DNA of 23,549 bases, from positions 1-23,549 of the forward strand of contig NWUY0300103601.1 of assembly GCA_004151065.3 (NCBI GenBank), read 5' to 3'. The position numbers were made by a program, and so were the translations under genes. This DNA comes from Larix sibirica (Eukaryota > Streptophyta > Pinopsida > Pinales > Pinaceae). The notes under the pieces are model-generated. The model saw only the letters and a program-made list of their open reading frames with translations. It ran no database searches and had not been told where the DNA came from. Positions 1 through 10,130 of this stretch are shown here, one piece after another (the stretch's first letter is position 1; the number at the start of each line of letters is the position of its first letter).

Positions 1-25
1 TATATATATATATATATATATATAT
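1..25. repeat. (TA)n microsatellite at window edge
   Basis: Uninterrupted alternating TA opens the window, so the true length of the array is unknown. No function can be inferred. Confidence 0.95.
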
Positions 26-90
26 CATCAACATGTCGATACTAGTATGTATTTACAATAATATAGTTTCCATTCATCCATAATAAATGT
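24..90. repeat. Dispersed repeat, copy 1
   Basis: About 65 bp starting ATCATCAACATGTC recurs with substitutions about 399 bp downstream. It looks like an old local duplication or two pieces of one unrecognised repeat family. No coding potential was seen. Confidence 0.6.
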
Positions 91-422
91 ACTTTTGCAA
101 TCATTCTTTCTTTCCTAGTCAACTATGAATTTCAATCTACTATGCTATTATGGTATGGTGTTATGGTTTTTTAGCACGAAATTATGATGTTTTGTAATCT
201 TAAACTGTGTTGGTTGGCCCTGGTTTTCGTTCATCGGGTAGGGTAGAGACAAGTATATTCCATGAGGCCTGTTGAAAACAAGTAGACTCAGTTTAGAGAG
301 TGTTCTTTGACTGGCCTGGTTTCCACTACGGTAGACCAGTCAAAATGATCCTAGTTTTGTACTCTAGTCTATACTAATGTTTTTTTGTTAATATATTTTC
401 TAGCTTAAAAAAACACATAATT

Positions 423-487
423 ATCATCAACATGTCCATACCAGTATGTCCTTGCAATAATACATTTTCCATTCATCTACAAGTGAC
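423..487. repeat. Dispersed repeat, copy 2
   Basis: Diverged copy of the repeat that begins beside the TA array at the left edge, in the same orientation, recognisable by ATCATCAACATGTC at its start and CCATTCATC near its end. Confidence 0.6.
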
Positions 488-2219
488 TATACATTCATAC
501 AAATAAATTTCATTTAAAAAATGATAGATTCTAAAAATTGCAGAAAGAACTCTTCAATATTTTTCCTAAGTGTGAAAGTCAAAATGCCTACTTGACAACT
601 CTCAAAACAATTTTGAAGAATTTATTTAACATCACGATCTAAAAAAAATATTTCATTGTACCAACACACTTTTTTAATATATGTCACCTCAACTTTGAAA
701 TTGTTGAATAATAGGAGGAAGGAGAATATGCAATTTTTTTAAACATTGATACTTCAACTTCTTGGATGTTGATCCCCACTTAGAAAATGGTCAAGGAAGG
801 TGACAACGTATCCTACTGAAGTAGTGATGAATCCATATATCCCATAGGGACAACCATAATCTCTAACAAGTTTTGAATTTTTAACCTAATCCTTGCAAGT
901 GTATATGGCCTTAAGGCTCATGAAATTATTGGGTATGGATTGTCTAGTTGTGAACGATTTCAATAATCACTAAATTATTATTCCTTATACATAGAATTGG
1001 AAACTTAGATTAATGATTGCAACAACCAAGTGAAAACATCAATTGATCTCAAATATCAGGGTAAAATGTATGGTGGCTATCTTATAATTAATGGCCTTCA
1101 TCAATTTTTAATGGAGAAATGAAACTGTCACTGGAGATAATATAACTACAACAGGGAACTCGCCATTAAAAACACTAATCCATCCAGAGGAAACATACTA
1201 AAGATAGATGAAATAACCAATAAATCATGCATAGAAATTTCCACAATCGGAAAGTAATATCAAATCCATCCAACTTAGACACAATGGACACCATATTTAC
1301 TCTAGAAACCCAAAAGGGAAAACCAACATTTATTAACTTTGGCCAGTGTTTTATTTCTAAAAATATGTGTTAATTATAGTTTTCACATTAGAATTTGGGA
1401 AAAAAATTCCTCTAACTCTCAACCAAATAACCCATACTATTTTGGTGTGCATGAATATAAATGAGAATGGTTGTCCTAGTGGATCAACTAAATGGATACG
1501 AATCAATAACTCCTCATCTTCCCCCAATCCCAATGTTGGACCTTTTCTTTGTCTTTCCTTATTTTTCACCTTGTCAAGTATGATTCTCATGTTTTATTGT
1601 CATTTTTTCTTTAATACATATTTCCTTCTCCTTACTGTTTTTGTCGTTTAATTTTCCCTTGCTTAGATAGGACTGCAACTTTAAATAAAGGTGTGAACAC
1701 TAGTTGGAATGCAATGGTTCTCTTCATGCCATCAAACCTCTATGCTACCTAATACTTAGTCACAAACCCTATATCCATCACTATCCTCGTTGATTTGTCG
1801 ATCCTCATAGTGACATGAGCTTATTGTAAATATTTTTTATTTGTGGATCCAATTCATATCAATGTTTGATGTTGAATTTATTGATAGTTATTACCCTAAT
1901 TGTAGTTTGACGCCACATGATTACTAGATTTGATGTCTAATAGAGATGGATTCTTTATCATGTTTCATGATCATTGTAGGTCATTGATATGCATGATATC
2001 CCAAGTTGCTTTCCAACAGAGTTATTCCCTCCACTTGTTAACCCTTTCCATCCAATCCTCTCTTGTGCATAAATTTTTCACTTTACATTCCTTTTCTACA
2101 TTGATCTCATTGCTTGTAACATGCATAGTGTAGGTTAATGCATGGTTTTAAGCTAGTGGTTACATTATCTTGTTGTTGCATTTCATTGTTATCATGGATT
2201 GAAATGACATTTTAAGAGA
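488..2219. other. AT-rich intergenic DNA, no gene recognised
   Basis: I see no RNA gene, LTR terminus or convincing coding frame here. Two short ORFs overlap on opposite strands around 1357-1651. Neither protein shows a known motif, and open frames on both strands at once suggest chance. The stretch from 91 to 422, between the two dispersed repeats, is likewise empty. Confidence 0.6.
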
Positions 2220-2390
2220 ATGATTGTTTTGTCTTTACAAGTAGTTCAAGTCAAGGCTACAACCCAAGGTGTTGTTGAAATCCCTAAGTGGACACCAATT
2301 TCTAGTATGAATGGAAGCATCATTTATTTAAATAATGTTTCCTACACTGATATTTATCATAATGTTTCTGCTAATGCACCTATTTTATGA
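2220..2390 (+). CDS. 56-codon ORF of uncertain coding status
   Basis: An ATG at 2220 opens a 56-codon frame ending in TGA at 2388-2390. The product is not recognised. It has a hydrophobic start (MIVLSLQVV) and a middle rich in Thr, Ser and Asn, with no cysteine and no known motif. Immediately upstream and within the first codons is a T-rich stretch ending TTTACAAG that could act as a 3' splice site. The frame might therefore be a relic exon rather than a free-standing gene. It ends about 155 bp before the LTR of the large gypsy element. There is no promoter or homology evidence, and a chance ORF is the leading alternative. Confidence 0.15.
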   Translation: MIVLSLQVVQVKATTQGVVEIPKWTPISSMNGSIIYLNNVSYTDIYHNVSANAPIL

Positions 2391-2546
2391 CTATTGGGAA
2401 AATGTTTAATTATATACATACATGAACTTATGTTTTGGATTGTTAAATATTTTTTGGTACTACATGAAGGCAATGGTTGAATGCATATATGTTTATAGAG
2501 AGATGAAAATGTGTAATTTATTGTATTTCCTATCTCCATGTGATAT

Positions 2547-2882
2547 TGTTGGAGATGCCTAGTTGACGAGTCGACTAGGTCCTCCTGACGAACCACCTAA
2601 TGGTCATCCCAATCTAGTTGAGTTGGTTAATATGACTATCAAGAAGTTAACCGTCGTAATTGTCTACCTAATTGTACATTGTATATATATAGGCTATTGA
2701 GCCATGATGATAATAGAGATAATTACCTCCCATTGTACAATAAGGCCTTATAATATAATATAATACTTGTTGCTAGTGTGACCACTAATTCTTCATTCTC
2801 TTTATGTATGTATGTTCTCGTATATGTTTATATGTTTATAATGCACTACTGGTAACTACATGTAACCTTATAGATTACAACA
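2547..2882 (+). repeat. 5' LTR of the 12.1-kb gypsy element
   Basis: It aligns along its length with 14315-14664, beginning TGTTGGAG and ending TTACAACA. A near-perfect palindrome sits at about 2558-2579. A TATA run at 2682-2691 is the likely promoter core. The downstream part shares with the other LTR the distinctive words TATAATATAATATAATACTT and TCTTTATGTATGTATGTTCT. Confidence 0.92.
2682..2691 (+). promoter_or_regulatory. LTR TATA box (5' LTR)
   Basis: An alternating TATATATATA run lies about 135 bp inside the LTR, where U3 promoters usually have their TATA element. The matching place in the 3' LTR (14449-14460) is a CACACACACATA run, so the motif is preserved in only one copy. Confidence 0.5.
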
Positions 2883-2883
2883 C

Positions 2884-2895
2884 TGGTTCCATTTC
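2884..2895 (+). other. Primer-binding site remnant
   Basis: TGG starts one base after the LTR end, as expected for the complement of a tRNA CCA end. The following bases match the initiator-Met-tRNA type site (TGGTATCAGAGC) only partly, 7 of 12 by eye. It is called from position more than from sequence. Confidence 0.45.
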
Positions 2896-2938
2896 TAGTA
2901 GTACTAAACTGGGATAAAGAATGAACAATTACACATAA

Positions 2939-5541
2939 ATGGTAAGTGAGGAAGAAATACATGAGTGGTGGAACATAAAAGTTCCCAATTACATTCAGAA
3001 CTATGCTAGAAGAAACAAGTTAACCATTGCAAAGGACAAAAAGAATTTCTTTACAAAATATCATGAACGATTTATAGAGACCATTCCTCAAGATATAAAT
3101 AAATTCCTTGATAACATTCATGACCAGACTAGAATGTCAGAATGAAGCACTGTTGATGCAAAATCTCACAATGGTGGATGAACAAATTTGCATGAGTGGG
3201 TCAATAAAATATCCAATGAATTCTACGAATATCAGACCATAGAATAAATAACTTCGTTAGATGACGTAAGAACCAAGTTCTATAACGAATTGCATGATAG
3301 TTTTTTAATTGAAAATGACATCGGCCACATAGTTGAACCACAACCACCATTGATCCCTAGTTGTTCAAATTGGGAAAAGAAACAAAGAGAATGGAATCTC
3401 TTTGTCAACAAAAGAGAGTGGGAATGTTTTCTCATTAGATGAGCATCATTGTTGAATCCAAATCCATCAGCCAATAGTAAGTCATGTCAGCAATGGGGGG
3501 ATCGTTGACCATGTGATGTGAATGAATAGATGATGCTAGTCAACTAATGAAAATAGAACAAAACCAGTAGAAGGTCAAGTATGACTTGTCGAAATAAAAT
3601 GACCATTCAAAAGAATATAAGTAATATCCAAATACTTGAAAGACATAAATGATAAAAAAGAATGTAAGAGCTTAAGGACATCCTAACTCTGCTCCAAAGC
3701 AAGAGAAATATGAAAAAATTGATTGAGAAATTGTGTAGCCAAAAATCCTACCTAAGTTGAGGGATACTTGACCAAAATAAAGAATGGATGAGGTGTTGAC
3801 TTTGATATAGGAACTACGTCAGTAGATGCAAGCTCATGATCCCTACAAATATTAGTTCCATAAACTATGAGCTCCGTAGAACCATTGCCAATTCTGTCGT
3901 CCCATGGCCCAAATGTAAGGAAGATCATCAAGCATGACTTGTTCATTGGACCTAGATAAGTAATCATATGAAATCGACTAGACAACTATGGATTAATCAT
4001 GGATTGGCTAATGATTTATAGACCATTGAATTGTAACTGGATCACGTTTACAATGGATTTTGAAAGAAACAATTTTCATCTAGGTTCTTAAGATCACATG
4101 GAATTAGCACCCCGTTGCAAGCAATAATATCCGTTGAAGAAAAAAGTTCATCAGAGGATCAACCCGACAAGGAAATTCAACTAGAATAGCTTCAACTAGA
4201 TCGTGGTATACAACTCGAGAGAAAGAAGTAAGTAGACCTAAAAATTGTAATCTCCTTCTAGCTAATAACCAAAATTTTTCTAATATGTATTATCATCATT
4301 CAGTGCATATTCGAATATATGAGGGAAATGAAGACCCCATAAGACATTGGTTCATTTGTGAGACTGTGCGGGAATCTAACCTTGTTAATGATGAAAATCG
4401 GAAAATGGCATAGTTTGTTGGTGCCCTATGTAAACAAGAAGTTACCCGGTATATGAACTTTATTGAATATCAAAACAAAACAAAGGATGATATAAAGTAC
4501 AATTTTATAGAATTTTTTTGAATTCAAGATAGCATGTACTTAGTTGCTAAAAAGCTCAAAGAAATCACGCAAATGTCGGGAGAAATAATTTGAGAATAAC
4601 ATAAAAGGTTTAAATATTTACTTAACCAGATATCATACGAGATTGATGAAAATATGTTGATCCAATGGTTCATCACAGAGCTCCTATAGAAAAATAGAGC
4701 ACCTTTAAGGCTACATGAATTCATGACATACGAAGATGCTTTAAATAAATCTTAACAAATTGAGTTCGACGACAAATTTATAGCCTCACTTATCGACATA
4801 ATATTACAAGAAAAACTAGAAATCATGCAAATATCTATTCAAGAGCTCACTATGAGAAATGACGACCTGTGGTGTATGACTTTCTCTACAGAAGGGAATA
4901 CCAAAGATAACTGTCAACTACAATATGATAGAAGATCAGATAACTATCAAGTTATCCACACTAGTTATTATTGCGATATATGTGAAGGATTTGAACCCCA
5001 CTCTACAATAGATTTCCCATATAATACAAAGAACAACAAACATAAATGGCGTGGTATCTGTCGAGACAATTCACATAATACCATAGAATGTACACTAAAC
5101 ATGGAGAATAAACAGAAGTACCAACTAGTCGATCAAGCTCAAACCATTGACCAAAGCGACTAGAATGGTCGATACTTCAGAAACAATGGCTAAATAAACA
5201 ACAACTACAAATGATGAGGAGGATACAACAGTTAAGTAAGATACAATAATAATCGAGGTGATATTCTTGGTGGTCAGATAAATTCTAGATACTTCATATG
5301 CTTCAGTGAAGAAAATTTGAGTCCACACTCTACTTGGAAGGATAATACCGATGTCAAATTTTGTACAACATGTGGGATGGGTGATCATTTATTAGAATAT
5401 TATTCCATAATACTCGAGAAAAATATCAATAATAAGAATGTTAATATTTTGTCTAATGTTCCCAATCATGAGGCTCTTAATACTAAAAGTATGCATATCA
5501 TAACCAAACATGGTATGAAAATTGGAGATGATAGCCCATGA
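2939..5541 (+). pseudogene. gag: Decayed gag of the 12.1-kb element
   Basis: The Gag structural protein would form the particle and bind element RNA. An open stretch of 68 codons starts at 2939 (MVSEEEIHEWWN). The capsid-like core is clearest at about 4310-4780 and has the pattern of the Retrotrans_gag family: a start around EGNEDPIRHWF, an aromatic-rich helix around EVTRYMNFIEY, and a later MLIQWFITELL helix. Several in-frame stops cut this core, and some look like single C-to-T changes of Gln or Arg codons. Cysteine motifs follow from about 4970. The segment from 3145 to 4280 is poorly readable in any frame, so the start of gag proper is uncertain. Confidence 0.75.
4969..5400 (+). pseudogene. 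Gag zinc-knuckle cluster, damaged
   Basis: Three Cys/His groups lie in the nucleocapsid position. The first reads CDICEGFEPH (CX2CX5H). The second keeps ICRDNSHNTIEC, but its first Cys position is Arg (CGT, one C-to-T step from TGT). The third is CTTCGMGDHLLEYY, where the last Cys position is Tyr. Such CX2CX4HX4C knuckles bind the RNA genome in retroelement Gag proteins. None of the three is intact, which fits neutral decay. Confidence 0.65.
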
Positions 5542-5749
5542 ATCACTCAAATTTAAAGGAAAGAAAATAATTATCCTAATCCTAACAAGAAATATTTTTT
5601 TTTAATAATGCTGCAAGAATATTTGAAGAATTAGCATCAAAAGAAGATACTCAAGAGACCAAAAAAAAAGTTAATGAATTATTGCAACTTCTCACAAAAG
5701 AAGATGTGGTGGTTCGTCTTATTATTTTTTTGTATATAATAAGAAGTAA

Positions 5750-6170
5750 TAGTGAATGATAAGATATCTGAAAATCCATGCCAACTAAACCTGAAAGGTA
5801 AAATTGATATTGACCCATTGGTTGACCTTGAAGTCGAAGGATATTGTATCTCGCAAGCCATCCTCGACTTCGGGTTTGAATAAAATGTAATGAAAAGAAG
5901 TACATGGGAAATATTGGGTCAATGGAAATTATCTAAGCCAGGCATCTACCTTAAGATTTCTGACCAAGTCTTAATTGAACCAATCAAAGTTTGGAAAAAT
6001 GTTCATACTGTAAGAATAGACATTTCCACCCAAATTAATTTTTAAGTAATTGATCCAAAAGAAGGTTCCAAATCCTTCCATTCTCTAGTCGGTCGATCGT
6101 GGGGAAGGAAGATGACGGCGTCTTTATCATTAGAAAAAGATAGAATAATGTTAAAAGGAGAAGGAAAATA
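5750..6170 (+). pseudogene. Aspartic protease domain, inactive
   Basis: Retroviral-type aspartic protease region that would cut the polyprotein. The active-site loop is read at about 5857-5892 as AILDFGFE, a stop, then NVM. The Asp codon is at 5866-5868. The usual Ser/Thr of the D-[ST]-G triad is Phe (TTC), one C-to-T step from a Ser TCC. The flap and C-terminal part are only loosely recognisable, ending near the MLKGEGK stretch at about 6150. The adjacent stop and the lost hydroxyl residue make it non-functional. Confidence 0.7.
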
Positions 6171-7440
6171 GGTCATTGTACCCATCTATCCATCCCAAGG
6201 TAAACCTTGGGATGAGTCTATCGATATGATGAAGATATAAGACGCTTATACCAAGCAATGCAAAATAAAAAAAACTCTATCAAGTCTAACGGAAATAGGG
6301 AACTCCATCTAGGCTCCCCCATGTCGATTGGACAAAATTCATATTTAGAGTTATATGGAAGAAAGATTGAAAATTATGAATCCAAAGCATGAGAATGTTG
6401 GATGATTGAAGCTATTCCCCAAGACTTGTGAAAACATTATTTGATATCTCTATGATCCAAAAATATTTGAAAAGAAATCCAGGGAGTATTCAAATATGGT
6501 TTAGAATAGAAATGAACCGACCAATCTACCATTGCTTCAATATAAAGAATGAGAGTTTCCATCCAACCATGTCGATGAAGTTTCAAAAAATGTGGGAGAG
6601 CAAGGGAAAAAACAAAGTTTAGTCAAAACCTTCATTGGCTAGGTCAGTCATGGGTGGGAGACGTGTCATTCCAATATTCAAACTTGACAACAACGTCCAC
6701 TTACTTCATCGAATGATTTGGAGGAAATAAATTGGCAACGTAAGAATAAATTACAAGTTTACTCAAGGACAATATCCATTTGAGCATATCAACACCTACA
6801 AGAAACAATGGAAAATATTTGGATACTGCAACAAACGGGCCTAGCCACATATGTTTCCAAACACATTAGATGTCTTTCCCAATAAATTGTACAAGATTAA
6901 AGAAGCACAGAGAGAAATATTTAATTGGGAGTCTCTTAAAGAAAATTCTATTAAATATTTTTCATTTACTCCGACTAAGAATTGTCTTAAAGAATCTATT
7001 CAGGAAATTCAAAATTCTATTAAACATGTAAAACAACTAGGCAGTACACTCGAAGCTAGAACTAAGCATCGACTGATCTCGACCTGTAATAATGTGACGT
7101 CCAAGAAAAAGTAGCAGGTTCTCCTACCCACTTGCTTGGACTTAGAAAATGATAATGTCCCTGGAAAAAGTTTCAGATGGAAGAAATATCACCTTAACAC
7201 AATATTCCCATTCAAGTCAGTCATGAAAGTGTCAACTAAAGCTAAGGAAGAAGATGGAGAGCCTAGAGAAAAAGTATTTCCCCCATATTTTATCAAGTTT
7301 AAAGAAAGAGAACGACCTATCGAAAAATAAAAAATCACCTAAATGAATGGATGTAGAAATTAAGACAAAATAAGTCAACATCTCCATTGATGACAAACCC
7401 AAGCAAGAAAAAATAGGAGATTACTAGCTGGAGCAACAAA
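6171..7440 (+). pseudogene. Protease-RT linker with open blocks and a possible G-patch relic
   Basis: About 1.3 kb between protease and reverse transcriptase holds three open blocks: 6428-6622 (64 codons), 6851-7114 (87 codons) and 7136-7330 (64 codons). The stretch around 6570-6640 reads MKFQKMWESKGKNKV and resembles a worn G-patch (glycine-spaced RNA-binding motif known between protease and RT in some retroelements), but the diagnostic glycines are mostly gone. The 6851-7114 block is Lys/Glu-rich and probably helical. No catalytic function is visible. The region is part of the polyprotein by position and strand. Confidence 0.4.
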
Positions 7441-8400
7441 TAGCAGAGATAATGAATTTTCTTAAGGAATATCAAGCTGTGTTTGCTAGATATTATAAAT
7501 ATCTAAAACTATTAGTTCAAGAAGTGGTAGAAATGAAAATAGACATTATGCTTGATGCAAAGCTTGTCAAGAAGAGGCCATATAAACTAGCCCATAAATA
7601 TAAAAATATAGTAAAGAAATAAATAGAAAATATGTTAGTTGCAAGAATCATATATCCATTTGACTTGTTGGAATTGGATATCCTAATGGTTGTCCAACCC
7701 AATAAGCATGACTCTTTAAAAGGCTCTGTATTTGTGTCAATTTTAGAGGATTAAGTAAAGTAACCTTGAAAGATCCCTTCCCTACACCTTTCGTGGATGA
7801 AACTTTCAATGAAGTTGTAGTACAAGAATGCTATTATTTTACAGATGGGTTCTCAAGATATAATCAAGTTCCCATAGAAAAATAAGACCAACATAAAACT
7901 ACATTTGATTGTGAATTTGGTTCTTTCACCTACAAAGTCATGCATTTTGGTTTTAAAAATGCATTAGCAGTATTCTCCAAAATACCGATCAAATATTTTC
8001 AAGAGTACTTATACAAAATCATGGTTTTCTACTTCAACAACTGGACTATATACACCATGTTAAAAGAGCATGTTAAGTGGCTCCTACTGATGTAAGAGAG
8101 ATATAGATAGATTCAGTTATCACTAAATATGAATAAGTGTATCTTTGGCACACCCATTGGAATACTCTTGGATAACATAATTTGCAAAGAAGGAAGGTTG
8201 ACTTGGAAAAGATAATATCCGTCCTCGACTTAAAACCTCTTGTGAACCCAAGCAATTCAAAATAATCCTAGGACATAAACGATATTATCGGAAATTTATT
8301 CGACATTATTCAGACATGAAATTACCTCTGGAGAAGATGCTTAAAATAATGTTGAATTTACATGGACACAAGAATGTGCATAATCATTTGAGCTATTTAA
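7441..8400 (+). pseudogene. Reverse transcriptase domain, catalytic Asp pair lost
   Basis: This domain would copy element RNA into DNA. The N-terminal fingers part reads VKKRPYKLAHKYKNIVKK (about 7567-7620). Motif A reads YYFTDGFSRYNQ with the first catalytic Asp at 7844-7846. The template-grip and motif B region reads KTTFDCEFGSFTYKVMHF followed by GFKNA, a clear match to the gypsy pattern. The YxDD box reads YFNN (8030-8041), so both metal-binding Asp are Asn (AAC), each one G-to-A step from GAC. Stops and frame changes lie between motifs. It is confidently RT and confidently dead. Confidence 0.9.
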
Positions 8401-8419
8401 ATGAAAAATTTCCAAAGAT

Positions 8420-8885
8420 CCTATTCTCTGATTTCCAAATTGGTCTAACAATTTTCATGTGCACACTAACACGTCGTCTATTCTAGTCAGTGCAGTCCTA
8501 ACCCAACCAAGAGACGATGGGATCAACTATCCAAATGATTATTCTAGTAGGAAGTTAAACAAAGATGAGCGAAACAAAATGGGAAGGGCTAGGTATGATT
8601 TTCAATCTACAAAAATATCGACATTATTTATTAGCTAAGCCCTTTGCATTTTATATAGATCATCAGGATTTGAAATATTTAGTCAATAAACCTTTGTATC
8701 ATGGAAGAATATGTCGATGGATTCTACAATTCCAAGAATTTGAATTTGAGATAATATCCCAACCTGGGAATTCCAATGTTGGAGCCGATCATCTATCATG
8801 TATAGAAACAATGGAAGACTCTGTTGGAATAGACAACGGATTGCTTGTTGCATACCTTTTTCAGATTCAAATTCGTACTAACTGA
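8420..8885 (+). pseudogene. RNase H domain
   Basis: RNase H removes the RNA strand during reverse transcription. The best-preserved piece of pol is an open frame at 8565-8885. It contains KYRHYLLAKPFAFYIDHQDLKYL, the typical gypsy RNase H segment in which a catalytic Asp lies in YIDHQ, then GRICRWILQFQEFEFEII and NVGADHLSCIE near the C end. The N-terminal strand, with words such as DGINYP and SRKLNKDER, lies in another frame at about 8515-8570, so at least one frameshift divides the domain. It is in a different frame from the RT motifs upstream. Confidence 0.85.
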
Positions 8886-8889
8886 ACTA

Positions 8890-10130
8890 GCAGATATCAC
8901 ACAATTCCTGCATGAAGGAAAATATCTAGAAGGGACGTCCGAGAAAAAGAAGAAAATATTATCTATAAAATTTGCACCATAAACTTTAATCAATGAATTG
9001 ATATACAAATTAGGACAATACTACATTCTCCATCGATGTGTTCTCAACCATGAAAAGGATGCCATCATTGAAAAAGCACATTCTGGACCAGGGAGTGGAT
9101 ACTCAAGTAGACACAACTATAAAAAAGATATTGCAAGTTGGATTATGCTGGCCAATGCTAAATAAAGACTACAAAAATTTCAGCAGTAAATGTGATAAAT
9201 ACTAGAGAATGGGTTGACCGCACTAACAGAATGAAATTCCATTAATATCAAGTAAACCAAGTCTAACATTTGAAATATGGGCCATAGACTTTGTTGATCC
9301 ATTCCTAGTATCTAGATGACGAAAAATCACCCGTTACATAATCACTGTAGTCGAATATGTAACCAAATGGGTAGAAGCAAAATGTGTTGAAGCATGTACA
9401 AGTGAATTAGCAACAAAGTTCATTTATAAAATTATTGTTACAAGATTTTGATTTCCCCTCACTCTAATATGTGACAGAGGAACACATTTTATTAATAAAA
9501 CATATCAATATTACTCAAGGAATTCATGATAGATCATCACAAGAGTTCAACATACCATCACTAGTTGAATGATTACATAGAAGCATTTAACAAAACAGTT
9601 ACTAAAGGCCTAAAAAAAATTTGTAACATCGACAAGGACTATTGGGATGCCAAAATTCTAGCCATCTTATGGGAATATAGAACAACATATAAGAGATCGA
9701 CTGGAAAGATGTCGTTCAAGTTAGTCTATGGACAAGAATAATCATGTCGTTGCATTTCAAACAACAAGCCCCAATAATTGCACAAGTATTAACTTGGACA
9801 CCATACAAGATAATCAAGACATGTTATTTGAGCTACAAAAACTAGAAGAGAAGATATTAGCAGGTATACATCACTAGGAAGTACAAAAACAAAAATAGAA
9901 AGCTTGGCATGACATAAATATCTGTAACAATGACATTTCAGTTGGAGACCTAGTTCTCTTGTACGATAGTAGAATAAAAGGAAAAGCAAGAAAGTTAGAG
10001 ATTTCATGGACGGGTCCATACATAGTCGAAGAAAGGAACCAAAATGTATCAGTTTGACTAAAAATGCTTCAAGTTCATGTCCTCACCAAATTCGTTAATG
10101 GATATTGACTAAATAGATACCATATATAAG
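8890..10130 (+). pseudogene. Integrase, D-D-E codons kept but frame broken
   Basis: Integrase would join element DNA to the chromosome. The N-terminal zinc-binding region has AH at about 9076 and RH near 9110. Its CXXC is reduced to CDKY at about 9189-9200. The core starts with FEIWAIDFVDPF, first Asp at 9287-9289. The second Asp is in LICDRGTHFIN at 9473-9475, in the same frame. The Glu is in YIEAFNK at 9580-9582, one frame off: the D-to-E distance is 107 nt where DD35E needs 108, so one base is missing. The region after it (ILAILWEYRTTYKRSTGKMS) is the usual C-terminal part of the core. An SH3-like tail lies around 9945-10090. It has multiple stops and is inactive. Confidence 0.88.

Noticed and set aside
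1357-1651. Overlapping ORFs on both strands (77 and 94 codons)
   Set aside because: Neither has a recognisable motif, and both strands are open at once in biased sequence, which suggests chance.
2531-2536. TATCTC before the 5' LTR matching TATCTC after the 3' LTR as a target duplication
   Set aside because: The left copy is 10 bp away from the LTR start, whereas a target duplication must abut the LTR.
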